NCBI GenBank assembly: GCA_963977005.1
Contig: CAXBMQ010000014.1
Coordinates: forward strand, 53,774 to 117,773
Source: CAXBCP01 sp963977005
Lineage (GTDB): Bacteria > Pseudomonadota > Alphaproteobacteria > MPNO01 > UBA830
Length of the DNA: 64,000 bases
Direction: 5' to 3'
Shown: in pieces, positions 1 through 6,278 of the stretch
Position numbering within the stretch: position 1 is the first letter of the stretch
Layout: the number at the start of each line of letters is the position of its first letter
Notes under the pieces: generated by a model
Database searches by the model: none
Seen by the model: only the letters and a program-made list of their open reading frames with translations
What the model was told of the DNA's origin: nothing
Made by a program: the position numbers and the translations under genes

Positions 1-950
1 GCCACGGACCCGTTGGCTGCGTCCAGCGGCGGGACGGTAAACTCACAGATATTTTCGATGGCGCACGACGGATGGGTTGCCTGCATGGCCGGCAGAAGTT
101 CGTCTTTTACCCATGTTTCGACCCGCGCAACGATCGCCGCAGGGTCAGTGCCGGGGATCGGACGGAATTCCCAGTTCAGCAGGCATTCGCGCGCGATGAT
201 ATTGATCGCGTCGCCACCGCCGATCCGGCCGACATTGAAGGTCGTATAAGGCGGATCGAACCGCTCGTCGCGATCGGTCGCGGCAAGCTCGTCGCACAGC
301 CTGTACAGATAGGATACCAGGGCGGCGGCGGCGCCGATTGCGTTTACCCCGTCCTGCGGGCGGCTCGAATGGGCCTCGCGGCCCCGCACCGTCGTCGTCA
401 TCGCACATATGCCCTTATGGGCGGTGGCGATCTGCATTCCCGTGGGTTCGCCGACGATCACGGCGGCGGGGCGGGGCAGTTCCGACAGGATCGTCTCGAT
501 CAACCGCCCGACGCCGAGGCAGCCGACTTCCTCGTCATAGGAGAATGCGAAATGGATCGGCCGTTCCAGGTCCATGTCTGCGAAACGGGGCGCCATCGCC
601 AGCGAACAGGCTATAAAACCCTTCATATCGGCGCTGCCCCGGCCGTAGAATTTTCCGTTCGATTCCGTCAGGGTGAACGGGTCGGTCGACCAGTCCTGGC
701 CGTCGACCGGCACCACATCCGAATGGCCCGACAGAACCACACCCCCCGCAATATCGGGTCCGATTGTGGCAAACAGATTGGCTTTGGCGCCGTCGGCCGA
801 CGGGATCAGCCGGGTGGAAGCGCCGCGATCCGAGAGATAGTCGGCGAGATAGGCGATCAGCGGCAGGTTCGAATTCCGCGACGTGGTGTCGAAGGCGACG
901 ATATCGCGCAGCAGCGAAGTTGTTTCGGCCAGCAGGGTCGGCTCAGCCAC
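1..950 (-). CDS. argE: Acetylornithine deacetylase, M20 family (C-terminus beyond window)
   Basis: Zinc-dependent M20 peptidase-family enzyme that would release acetate from N-acetylornithine in arginine synthesis. About 316 N-terminal residues are visible; the usual family length is about 385, so the C-terminus lies left of base 1. Seen in order: SGHSDVVPVDG (first metal ligand and its aspartate), GRGSADMKGF, YDEEVGCLG (catalytic glutamate pair) and GEPTG, then the dimerisation domain with AHSSRPQDG. The start is a GTG whose first 8 bases overlap the end of trkH, suggesting translational coupling. ArgE rather than DapE is preferred because of the STDPFTLTESNGKFYGRGSADMKG context, but M20 subfamilies are hard to separate without alignment. 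Confidence 0.85.
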   Translation of the reverse strand, partial: MAEPTLLAETTSLLRDIVAFDTTSRNSNLPLIAYLADYLSDRGASTRLIPSADGAKANLFATIGPDIAGGVVLSGHSDVVPVDGQDWSTDPFTLTESNGKFYGRGSADMKGFIACSLAMAPRFADMDLERPIHFAFSYDEEVGCLGVGRLIETILSELPRPAAVIVGEPTGMQIATAHKGICAMTTTVRGREAHSSRPQDGVNAIGAAAALVSYLYRLCDELAATDRDERFDPPYTTFNVGRIGGGDAINIIARECLLNWEFRPIPGTDPAAIVARVETWVKDELLPAMQATHPSCAIENICEFTVPPLDAANGSV

Positions 951-2391
951 GCCAGAACCACGGCGCAAACAGCACGAGCACGGTGAACAGTTCGAGCCGG
1001 CCCAGCAGCATGCCGGCGCTCAGCACCCATTTTGCCGAATCCGGCAGGGAAGAATAATTGCCCGTCGGGCCGACGATATCGCCCAGCGCCGGCCCGACGT
1101 TGCAGATTGCCGATGCGGCGGCCGAAATGGCTGTCAGGAAGTCGAGTCCGAGAAAATGGAGCAGACCCGAGAGCACCGCGAAAGTCAGCACGAACAGGAA
1201 GAAAAAGCTCATGACCGAGTTCTCGACCTCGTCCGTGATCGGCTGACCGTTAAACGTGGCGATGAAGATACCGTGCGGGCGGATCAGATACTTCATCTGC
1301 ATCTTCGCGGTCTCGTACAGGACCTGATAGCGGAATATCTTGATCGAGCATGTCGTCGATCCCGCGCAGCCGCCGATAAACATGATGAAAAAGAACACGC
1401 CGGTGGCAAAGGCGCCCCAGCCGGCATAGTTCGCCGACGAATAGCCGGTGCCGGTCATGATCGAGATCACATTGAACGCGGATTCCCGCAAGGCCCGAAA
1501 GACGTTGATGTCGTTGTTGAAATGATGCGCGAGCGTCACGGAGACGACAAAAAAGGTCACGATACAGAAGAACCATCGGACCTGGATATCCCGGAAGATG
1601 ATCAGGGGTTTCCCGCGCACGGCCTGCAGATACAGGACGAACGGCAATGCGCCGAGCAACATGAAACAGGTGATGATCACTTCTGCGGTGGGATTCAGAA
1701 ATGCACCGACCGATGCGTCACGGGTCGAAAATCCGCCGGTCGCGATAGTCGTCATGCCATGGGCGATAGCGTCGAAACCTTTCAGTCCCGCCAGCCAGAG
1801 CAGGGCGGCGCAGGCGGCCGTCAGCCCCAGATACACAAATCCCACGCCGCTCGCGATCTGCGCGACGCGGGGCAGGACTTTCTCCGACCGATCCGAAGAT
1901 TCCATCTGAAACAGCTGGTTGCCGCCGATTTTCAGCATCGGCAGGATTGCGATCGACATCACGATAATGCCGATTCCGCCGAGCCATTGCAGGATCGCAC
2001 GCCACAGCAAAATGCCGCTGGGAGCGGTATCGAGAGAAGTGATAACGGTCGACCCGGTCGTGGTCAGTCCGGACATGGCTTCGAAAAAAGCGTCGGTGAA
2101 GCTGAGTTCGAGGTCGGCAAAGGCGAAGGGCAGCGCCGCGAAGAACGTCATCGCCAGCCAGCTCAGCGTGGTCAGCACAAATGCCTGGCGGACCGAAAAC
2201 CGGTCGGGCGGCGCCATGGTGGTCAGAAGCAGGGTAATACCGATAAAGGCCGTCAACCCGGCAGAGCCGGCAAATACCTGCCAGTCCGGATGGCCCACCA
2301 CCAGGTCGGCGACAAGCGGCGCGCACATGGCGGCTGCCAGCGTCGTCAGCAGAATGCCGACAATGTAGAGAACGGGTCGGAAATCGAGCAA
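943..2391 (-). CDS. trkH: Trk-type potassium uptake membrane subunit TrkH
   Basis: Integral inner-membrane K+ translocating subunit, 482 residues, normal for the family. Four pore-loop filter segments are recognisable: LTTTGSTV, TIATGGFSTR, SIMTGTGYSS and ICNVGPALGD, each with the filter glycine, separated by hydrophobic helices. It begins with TTG; AGGA of the leader sits 8 bases upstream, and the protein opens MLDFRPVLYIVG, typical of TrkH. No trkA is in view, so the cytoplasmic NAD-binding partner must be encoded elsewhere. The argE start overlaps its stop. Confidence 0.95.
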   Translation of the reverse strand: MLDFRPVLYIVGILLTTLAAAMCAPLVADLVVGHPDWQVFAGSAGLTAFIGITLLLTTMAPPDRFSVRQAFVLTTLSWLAMTFFAALPFAFADLELSFTDAFFEAMSGLTTTGSTVITSLDTAPSGILLWRAILQWLGGIGIIVMSIAILPMLKIGGNQLFQMESSDRSEKVLPRVAQIASGVGFVYLGLTAACAALLWLAGLKGFDAIAHGMTTIATGGFSTRDASVGAFLNPTAEVIITCFMLLGALPFVLYLQAVRGKPLIIFRDIQVRWFFCIVTFFVVSVTLAHHFNNDINVFRALRESAFNVISIMTGTGYSSANYAGWGAFATGVFFFIMFIGGCAGSTTCSIKIFRYQVLYETAKMQMKYLIRPHGIFIATFNGQPITDEVENSVMSFFFLFVLTFAVLSGLLHFLGLDFLTAISAAASAICNVGPALGDIVGPTGNYSSLPDSAKWVLSAGMLLGRLELFTVLVLFAPWFWRG

Positions 2392-2418
2392 GGCTCAGAT
2401 CCTGTACTGTTGCGCAGG

Positions 2419-2811
2419 TCAGTTCAGGTGCCGGGCCTCGTGCGGGCAGTCGAGCGAAAAGGCCGGGACCTCGATATCGAATTTCTCACCCGATGGCGTG
2501 CTCATCTGGTAGCTGCCTTTCATGATGCCCGACGGCGTCGGCAGGGGCGTACCGCTGGTATATTCGTAACTTTCGCCGGGATTGAGAACCGGCTGTTCGC
2601 CGACCACGCCTGCGCCGCGCACTTCCTGCACGCGGCCCATGCCGTCGGTGATATGCCAGTAGCGCGTGAGCAATTGTACCGTCTCGGTGCCTTCGTTCTC
2701 GATCTGGACCCGATAGGCCCAGACATACTGGGCATCGTCCGGCTCGGACTGGTCGTCGAGATAGATCGGTTCGACCTGAACGCGAATTTCTCGGGTAACG
2801 GCTGTATACAT
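2419..2811 (-). CDS. apaG: ApaG domain protein (Co2+/Mg2+ efflux-associated)
   Basis: A 130-residue single-domain protein with the ApaG immunoglobulin-like fold signature: YVWAYRVQIENEG near residue 28, LLTRYWHITDG near 47, then GVVGEQPVLNPGESYEYTSG and a C-terminal GSYQM segment. The frame stays open upstream, but MYTAVTREIRV matches the usual ApaG N-terminus, so the start at 2811 was chosen. ApaG is known as a small conserved protein linked genetically to divalent cation resistance; its molecular role is not settled. It lies between trkH and metZ on the same strand, 67 bases after metZ. Confidence 0.93.
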   Translation of the reverse strand: MYTAVTREIRVQVEPIYLDDQSEPDDAQYVWAYRVQIENEGTETVQLLTRYWHITDGMGRVQEVRGAGVVGEQPVLNPGESYEYTSGTPLPTPSGIMKGSYQMSTPSGEKFDIEVPAFSLDCPHEARHLN

Positions 2812-2878
2812 CGGTCGTATCCGGATTGTGGTGGCGCGCATCCTAGCGGATTTCCGCGCCAAGTGGAATTTGGCCTTT

Positions 2879-4084
2879 TTACGCTTTTGCTGCCGCGGCA
2901 AAGGCCTGTTCGAGGTCGTCCTGCACGTCTGCCGGATCTTCGAGGCCGACCGACAGCCGTACCATGCCGTCATCCAGACCCAGGAATTCGCGGTCTTCCG
3001 CGCTCAGACGCTGGTGGGTGGTCGTGGCGGGATGCGTCATGAGGCTTTTCGAATCTCCGAGATTGTTCGAGATATCGATCAGTTTGAGGGCGTTCATGAA
3101 TTTGAAGCAGCGCTCCTTGCCGCCGTCGAGCGAAAACGTCACCAGACTGCCGAAATCGGACATTTGCGATGCCGCAAGTGCGTGCTGCGGATGGCTCTTC
3201 AGGCCGGGGTAGCGGACTTTGACAAGGTCGGAGCGTTTTTCGAGGAATTCCGCGATCTTCCGCGCGTTCTCACAGTGTCTCCGGATACGCAGGTCGAGCG
3301 TCTCGAGCCCCTTCAGCATCACCCAGGCATTGAACGGGCTGAGCGACGGGCCGGTATGCCGCAGGAACGGCTTCAGCGTGTTTTCGCAATAATCCTCGTC
3401 GCCGAGCACCATGCCGCCGAGGCATCTCCCCTGACCGTCGATATGCTTGGTTGCGGAGTACACAACGATATCGGCGCCGAGTTCCAGCGGTTTCTGCAGA
3501 AGCGGTGTTGCGAACACATTATCGACAATGACTTTGGCGCCCGCTTTGTGGGCAAGCTCGGAGACCGCCCTGATATCGACGATGTCGAGACCCGGATTGG
3601 ACGGCGTTTCCACGAAGACGCAGCGAGTCGGGCGTTTGAGCGCATCCGCCCACTGATCGAGATCGGTGCCGTCGACGATCGTCGTCTCGACACCCCATTT
3701 CGGGAGAATCTCGGTCAGAATATACAGACAGGAACCGAACAGGGCGCGGCTGCCGACGACATGGTCGCCCGCCTGTACCATCGACGCCATGGACGCGAAG
3801 ACCGCTGCCATGCCGGTGGCGGTGGCCTTGCCCACAGCGGCGCCTTCCATCAGCGCCATGCGGTCCTGGAACATGTCCACGGTCGGATTCGAGAAACGCG
3901 AATAGATGAACCGGTCGACCCGGTCCTTGAAAGCGTCTTCCGCCTGTTCCGCGTATTCGTAGACGTATCCCGACGTGGCGAAAATCGCTTCGCCGGTTTC
4001 GCCGAATTCGCTGCGCTTCGTTCCGCCGCGCACGGCGAGAGTCTGCGCACGCCAGCTGTCCTGAACGGGTTTATTGATTGCCAT
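2879..4084 (-). CDS. metZ: O-succinylhomoserine sulfhydrylase
   Basis: PLP enzyme of the Cys/Met metabolism family that makes homocysteine from an activated homoserine and sulfide. It has 401 residues from the ATG at 4084, which is preceded by GGGAGCAGAAA; the open frame continues upstream but would run into the riboswitch terminator. The PLP lysine is K213 in SATKHIDGQGR; YSRFSNPT near residue 60 and THPATTTHQR near the C-terminus are family signatures. MetZ is favoured over MetB or MetY by overall likeness to alphaproteobacterial MetZ and by the SAM-II leader, which typically sits on metZ, metA or metX in this class. Confidence 0.93.
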   Translation of the reverse strand: MAINKPVQDSWRAQTLAVRGGTKRSEFGETGEAIFATSGYVYEYAEQAEDAFKDRVDRFIYSRFSNPTVDMFQDRMALMEGAAVGKATATGMAAVFASMASMVQAGDHVVGSRALFGSCLYILTEILPKWGVETTIVDGTDLDQWADALKRPTRCVFVETPSNPGLDIVDIRAVSELAHKAGAKVIVDNVFATPLLQKPLELGADIVVYSATKHIDGQGRCLGGMVLGDEDYCENTLKPFLRHTGPSLSPFNAWVMLKGLETLDLRIRRHCENARKIAEFLEKRSDLVKVRYPGLKSHPQHALAASQMSDFGSLVTFSLDGGKERCFKFMNALKLIDISNNLGDSKSLMTHPATTTHQRLSAEDREFLGLDDGMVRLSVGLEDPADVQDDLEQAFAAAAKA

Positions 4085-4108
4085 TTTCTGCTCCCGGGCC
4101 TGTGCCCC

Positions 4109-4138
4109 AATAAAAATCCCCGACCGAAGGGCCGGGGG
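4109..4138 (-). terminator. Intrinsic terminator in the metZ leader
   Basis: On the minus strand an 8-pair stem (CCCCGGCC with GGTCGGGG, one G-U) closes a CTTC loop and is followed by ATTTTTATT. It lies between the SAM-II aptamer and the metZ ribosome-binding site. This is the position expected for a riboswitch expression platform working by premature termination. Confidence 0.8.
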
Positions 4139-4150
4139 TTCAGGAACCTC

Positions 4151-4207
4151 CGACCTTTTAGCGATTTTTTTTACGTGGCCGCAAGCCGGTCGGCTCAAAT
4201 CACCACG
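4151..4207 (-). ncRNA. SAM-II riboswitch aptamer of metZ
   Basis: Read on the minus strand the segment opens CGTGGTGATTTG, continues GGCTTGCGGCCACG and ends ATCGCTAAAAGG. P1 is CGTGG with CCACG. The pseudoknot is GATTT with AAATC, followed by the invariant GCTAAAA. These are the hallmark elements of the alphaproteobacterial SAM-II (metA) motif, which binds S-adenosylmethionine and lowers expression of methionine genes. It starts a few bases after the predicted transcription start and precedes a terminator hairpin and metZ. Confidence 0.9.
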
Positions 4208-4217
4208 AGAGAGCAGC

Positions 4218-4246
4218 TAAATACGCTTCCCGACCATACCCGTCAA
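4218..4246 (-). promoter_or_regulatory. Predicted sigma-70 promoter of metZ
   Basis: TTGACG (4246-4241) and TATTTA (4223-4218) separated by exactly 17 bases on the minus strand. The expected start of transcription near 4211 falls right at the 5' end of the SAM-II aptamer. The -35 element overlaps the last bases of ctaA, so metZ is transcribed separately from ctaA at least in part. Confidence 0.6.
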
Positions 4247-5274
4247 GCGGTGCTTTCCGGGTGCCCCTGCTGCCAGGCAAAGATGGCGGAGGTAAACAGC
4301 AGCATCGCACCGCCCTGATGGGCCCATGCGATGTAGATCGATGCGCCGGTCAGGATCGTTGCGATACCGAGGCAGAACTGCAGCGCCGCGAAGACCGCCA
4401 CCAGGGCGACGGCGCGCGAGGTTTCCCGCCGCTGCATCCACCACAGCGAAAGCGCCGCGACGACCGTACAGACCGCAAGTACCCGGTGGAGGAACTGTAC
4501 CGTGCCGATATTCTCGAACAGGTTCAGCCAGACCGGCGATATCGACAGCGCATTCGGCGGGATCAGACGGCCGTCCATCAGCGGGAACGTGGTGAAAACG
4601 GCACCGCCGTCCATCCCTGCGACGAAGGCGCCCCAGATCATCGTGATGAATATCAGCATGGTCAGACCTCGCCCGCCGCGTGAGACCGGACCGCGGGCGC
4701 CGGCGATATCGGGCGACCGCGCTGCCCTCAGGCCGAGCGCGGTGTAGAGCATCGCGGCATAGATCGCGACCGCCAGGCCGAGATGTGCAGCCAGCCGGTA
4801 CTGGCTGACCGACGGTTGATCGACGAGACCGGATTTGACCATGTACCAGCCAAGCGCGCCCTGCAGGCCGCCGAGGATGAACAGGGTCGCCAGCCGCACC
4901 GTCAGCCGCGCCGGCAGGCGGTAGCGGATCAGGAACCATGCGAAAGGTACAAAATAGGCGAGGCCGATAATCCGGCCGAGAACCCGGTGGAGATACTCGA
5001 GCCAGAAAATCCTTTTGAAATCCTCCAGCGCCATCCAGAAATTCAGTTTCTGGAACTCCGGCGATTCCCGGTAGGAATCGAAAACAGCAGTCCAGGCGGC
5101 CTCATTCATCGGCGGGATCCAGCCGGTAAAGGGCCGCCAGTGGACGATCGACAGGCCCGATTCCGTCAACCGGGTGATGCCGCCCAGCAGCACCATCGCG
5201 AAGACCAGTGCGCAACAGGCATAGAGCCAGTATTCGATCGCCTTGAGCGGCGCAGGGGGGCGTATCGTCGCCAT
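4243..5274 (-). CDS. ctaA: Haem A synthase (COX15/CtaA family)
   Basis: Multi-pass membrane monooxygenase converting haem O to haem A for aa3-type cytochrome oxidase; 343 residues, alphaproteobacterial (type 2) length with eight predicted helices. Histidine-bearing helix motifs seen: EYLHRVLGR, YRLAAHLGLA, FLHRVLAV and IAWAHQGG, the four haem-ligand positions. The N-terminal GGITRLTESGLSIV is a strong family signature. No other cytochrome oxidase assembly gene is adjacent. The metZ promoter begins inside its stop region. Confidence 0.95.
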   Translation of the reverse strand: MATIRPPAPLKAIEYWLYACCALVFAMVLLGGITRLTESGLSIVHWRPFTGWIPPMNEAAWTAVFDSYRESPEFQKLNFWMALEDFKRIFWLEYLHRVLGRIIGLAYFVPFAWFLIRYRLPARLTVRLATLFILGGLQGALGWYMVKSGLVDQPSVSQYRLAAHLGLAVAIYAAMLYTALGLRAARSPDIAGARGPVSRGGRGLTMLIFITMIWGAFVAGMDGGAVFTTFPLMDGRLIPPNALSISPVWLNLFENIGTVQFLHRVLAVCTVVAALSLWWMQRRETSRAVALVAVFAALQFCLGIATILTGASIYIAWAHQGGAMLLFTSAIFAWQQGHPESTA

Positions 5275-5400
5275 ATTGCCAGCAGGGTCCGGACCCGTTG
5301 TTCAGCCGTAATCCCTGCTACCTAATCGGCGAAGACCCCGGAGGCAACAGTCTGCGGCGCTATGTCACCCGCCGGTCAGAAGACCGGCCGGCGCCGCATC

Positions 5401-5664
5401 TCAGTGCAACATCAGCGAATGATCCACATGGCGCGATTGTGCCGGGCTCAGAATTTCCGAGCCGGCGACCTTGACGGTATAAAGCGGCCCATCGATCTCG
5501 CGCTCCCAGAAATCGAGGAACTTGTGAAGTTTCGGAAAGGAAGGCGCCAGATCGAGCGACTGCCAGATATAGGTCTGGAGCAGGTCGAGATGATCGGGCA
5601 TGCGGTAAATAATCTCCGCCGTGGTCAGGCGGTATCCGTTCAACTGGTGTTCGATCTCCGTCAT
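5401..5664 (-). CDS. Usg family protein
   Basis: Small 87-residue protein with the Usg pattern: LNGYRLTTAEIIYRMPDH near the N-terminus, then LLQTYIWQSLDLAPSFPKLHKFLDFWERE. Usg was named from a frame upstream of trpF in Caulobacter and is restricted to alphaproteobacteria; its function is unknown. Here it stands alone, not beside trp genes. GGAG lies 10 bases before the ATG. A perfect TTAA-N7-TTAAC box lies about 50 bases upstream, so cell-cycle control by CtrA is possible. Confidence 0.85.
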   Translation of the reverse strand: MTEIEHQLNGYRLTTAEIIYRMPDHLDLLQTYIWQSLDLAPSFPKLHKFLDFWEREIDGPLYTVKVAGSEILSPAQSRHVDHSLMLH

Positions 5665-5714
5665 GCGGGCAAAACTCCATGGTTGGGTACACGGAAATTC
5701 TGGCCGAATCTTGG

Positions 5715-5729
5715 TTAACCGACAATTAA
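5715..5729 (-). promoter_or_regulatory. CtrA-type box upstream of usg
   Basis: On the minus strand the sequence reads TTAA, seven bases, then TTAAC (the final C is at 5714). This equals the full CtrA consensus TTAA-N7-TTAAC known from Caulobacter and other alphaproteobacteria. It is followed by the usg start about 50 bases downstream, within an AT-rich stretch that is otherwise unusual for this window. Confidence 0.55.
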
Positions 5730-5749
5730 AATCTAATTATTTCAATAGC

Positions 5750-5779
5750 TTGGCAACGCTCGGACGAGAGTGCTGCCAA
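5750..5779. repeat. Imperfect inverted repeat between terB-like gene and usg
   Basis: TTGGCA pairs with TGCCAA and, after one mismatch, CGCTC pairs with GAGTG around a 6-base loop: 11 pairs in 30 bases. No T-run follows on either strand. It could be an operator, a weak transcription barrier after the upstream gene, or an RNA processing site. Confidence 0.4.
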
Positions 5780-5810
5780 AGTCCCGCAGCGCCCGGATGC
5801 CCGTGTAAAC

Positions 5811-6221
5811 CTAGAGGCGGGTGTGCCGGGCCCGTGCGCCGCGCTGTATGGCGGCTGCCGCCAGCGGATCGATTTCCAGATCGTAGGACAACACTTCGAG
5901 AAGCTGCAGTTCTTCCTGACTGGCATGGCCGTCGGCGGCGACGATCTCGCAGGCAAACGCGTATGCCGTCTCGCGCAGGCGCCCGGGCAGCGCTTCCTTG
6001 ATCTGGGCAATCGCCGCATCGACGCCCCCGTCGCTGGCCAGCACCTCGGCGCAGGCTTCGGCATCCGACGTCAGGTCGTCGGGTTCGTAATCGTCGAAGG
6101 CCGGCATACGGTCCACGAGCTGGCCGATACGCAGAAGTTCCACATCGGTCATCTCGGCGTCGATCGCCGATGCGATGACCATCGTGTGTACCAGGGCGGC
6201 GTGAGGATTTAGGCTGCTCAT
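5811..6221 (-). CDS. TerB-like tellurite-resistance/DjlA-type domain protein
   Basis: An all-helical acidic protein of 136 residues. The start at 6221 (MSSLNPHAALVH) follows AAGGAG by 10 bases. The layout of paired helices with acidic motifs, AEMTDVELLRIGQLV near residue 22 and AADGHASQEELQLLEVL near residue 98, is the pattern of TerB-like domains, whose acidic residues bind metal. The precise role is unknown. It follows the helicase gene on the same strand and may be co-transcribed with it (57-base gap). Confidence 0.72.
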   Translation of the reverse strand: MSSLNPHAALVHTMVIASAIDAEMTDVELLRIGQLVDRMPAFDDYEPDDLTSDAEACAEVLASDGGVDAAIAQIKEALPGRLRETAYAFACEIVAADGHASQEELQLLEVLSYDLEIDPLAAAAIQRGARARHTRL

Positions 6222-6278
6222 AACGATATCTTCTCCTTGTTGCCCCCGCACGTAATGCCCCGCCGCTGTGGCGTCAAG

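Noticed and set aside
883..3042. Long plus-strand frame across trkH and apaG
   Set aside because: Composition is arginine, glutamine and histidine-rich as in reverse-frame artefacts, and trkH and apaG on the other strand are certain.
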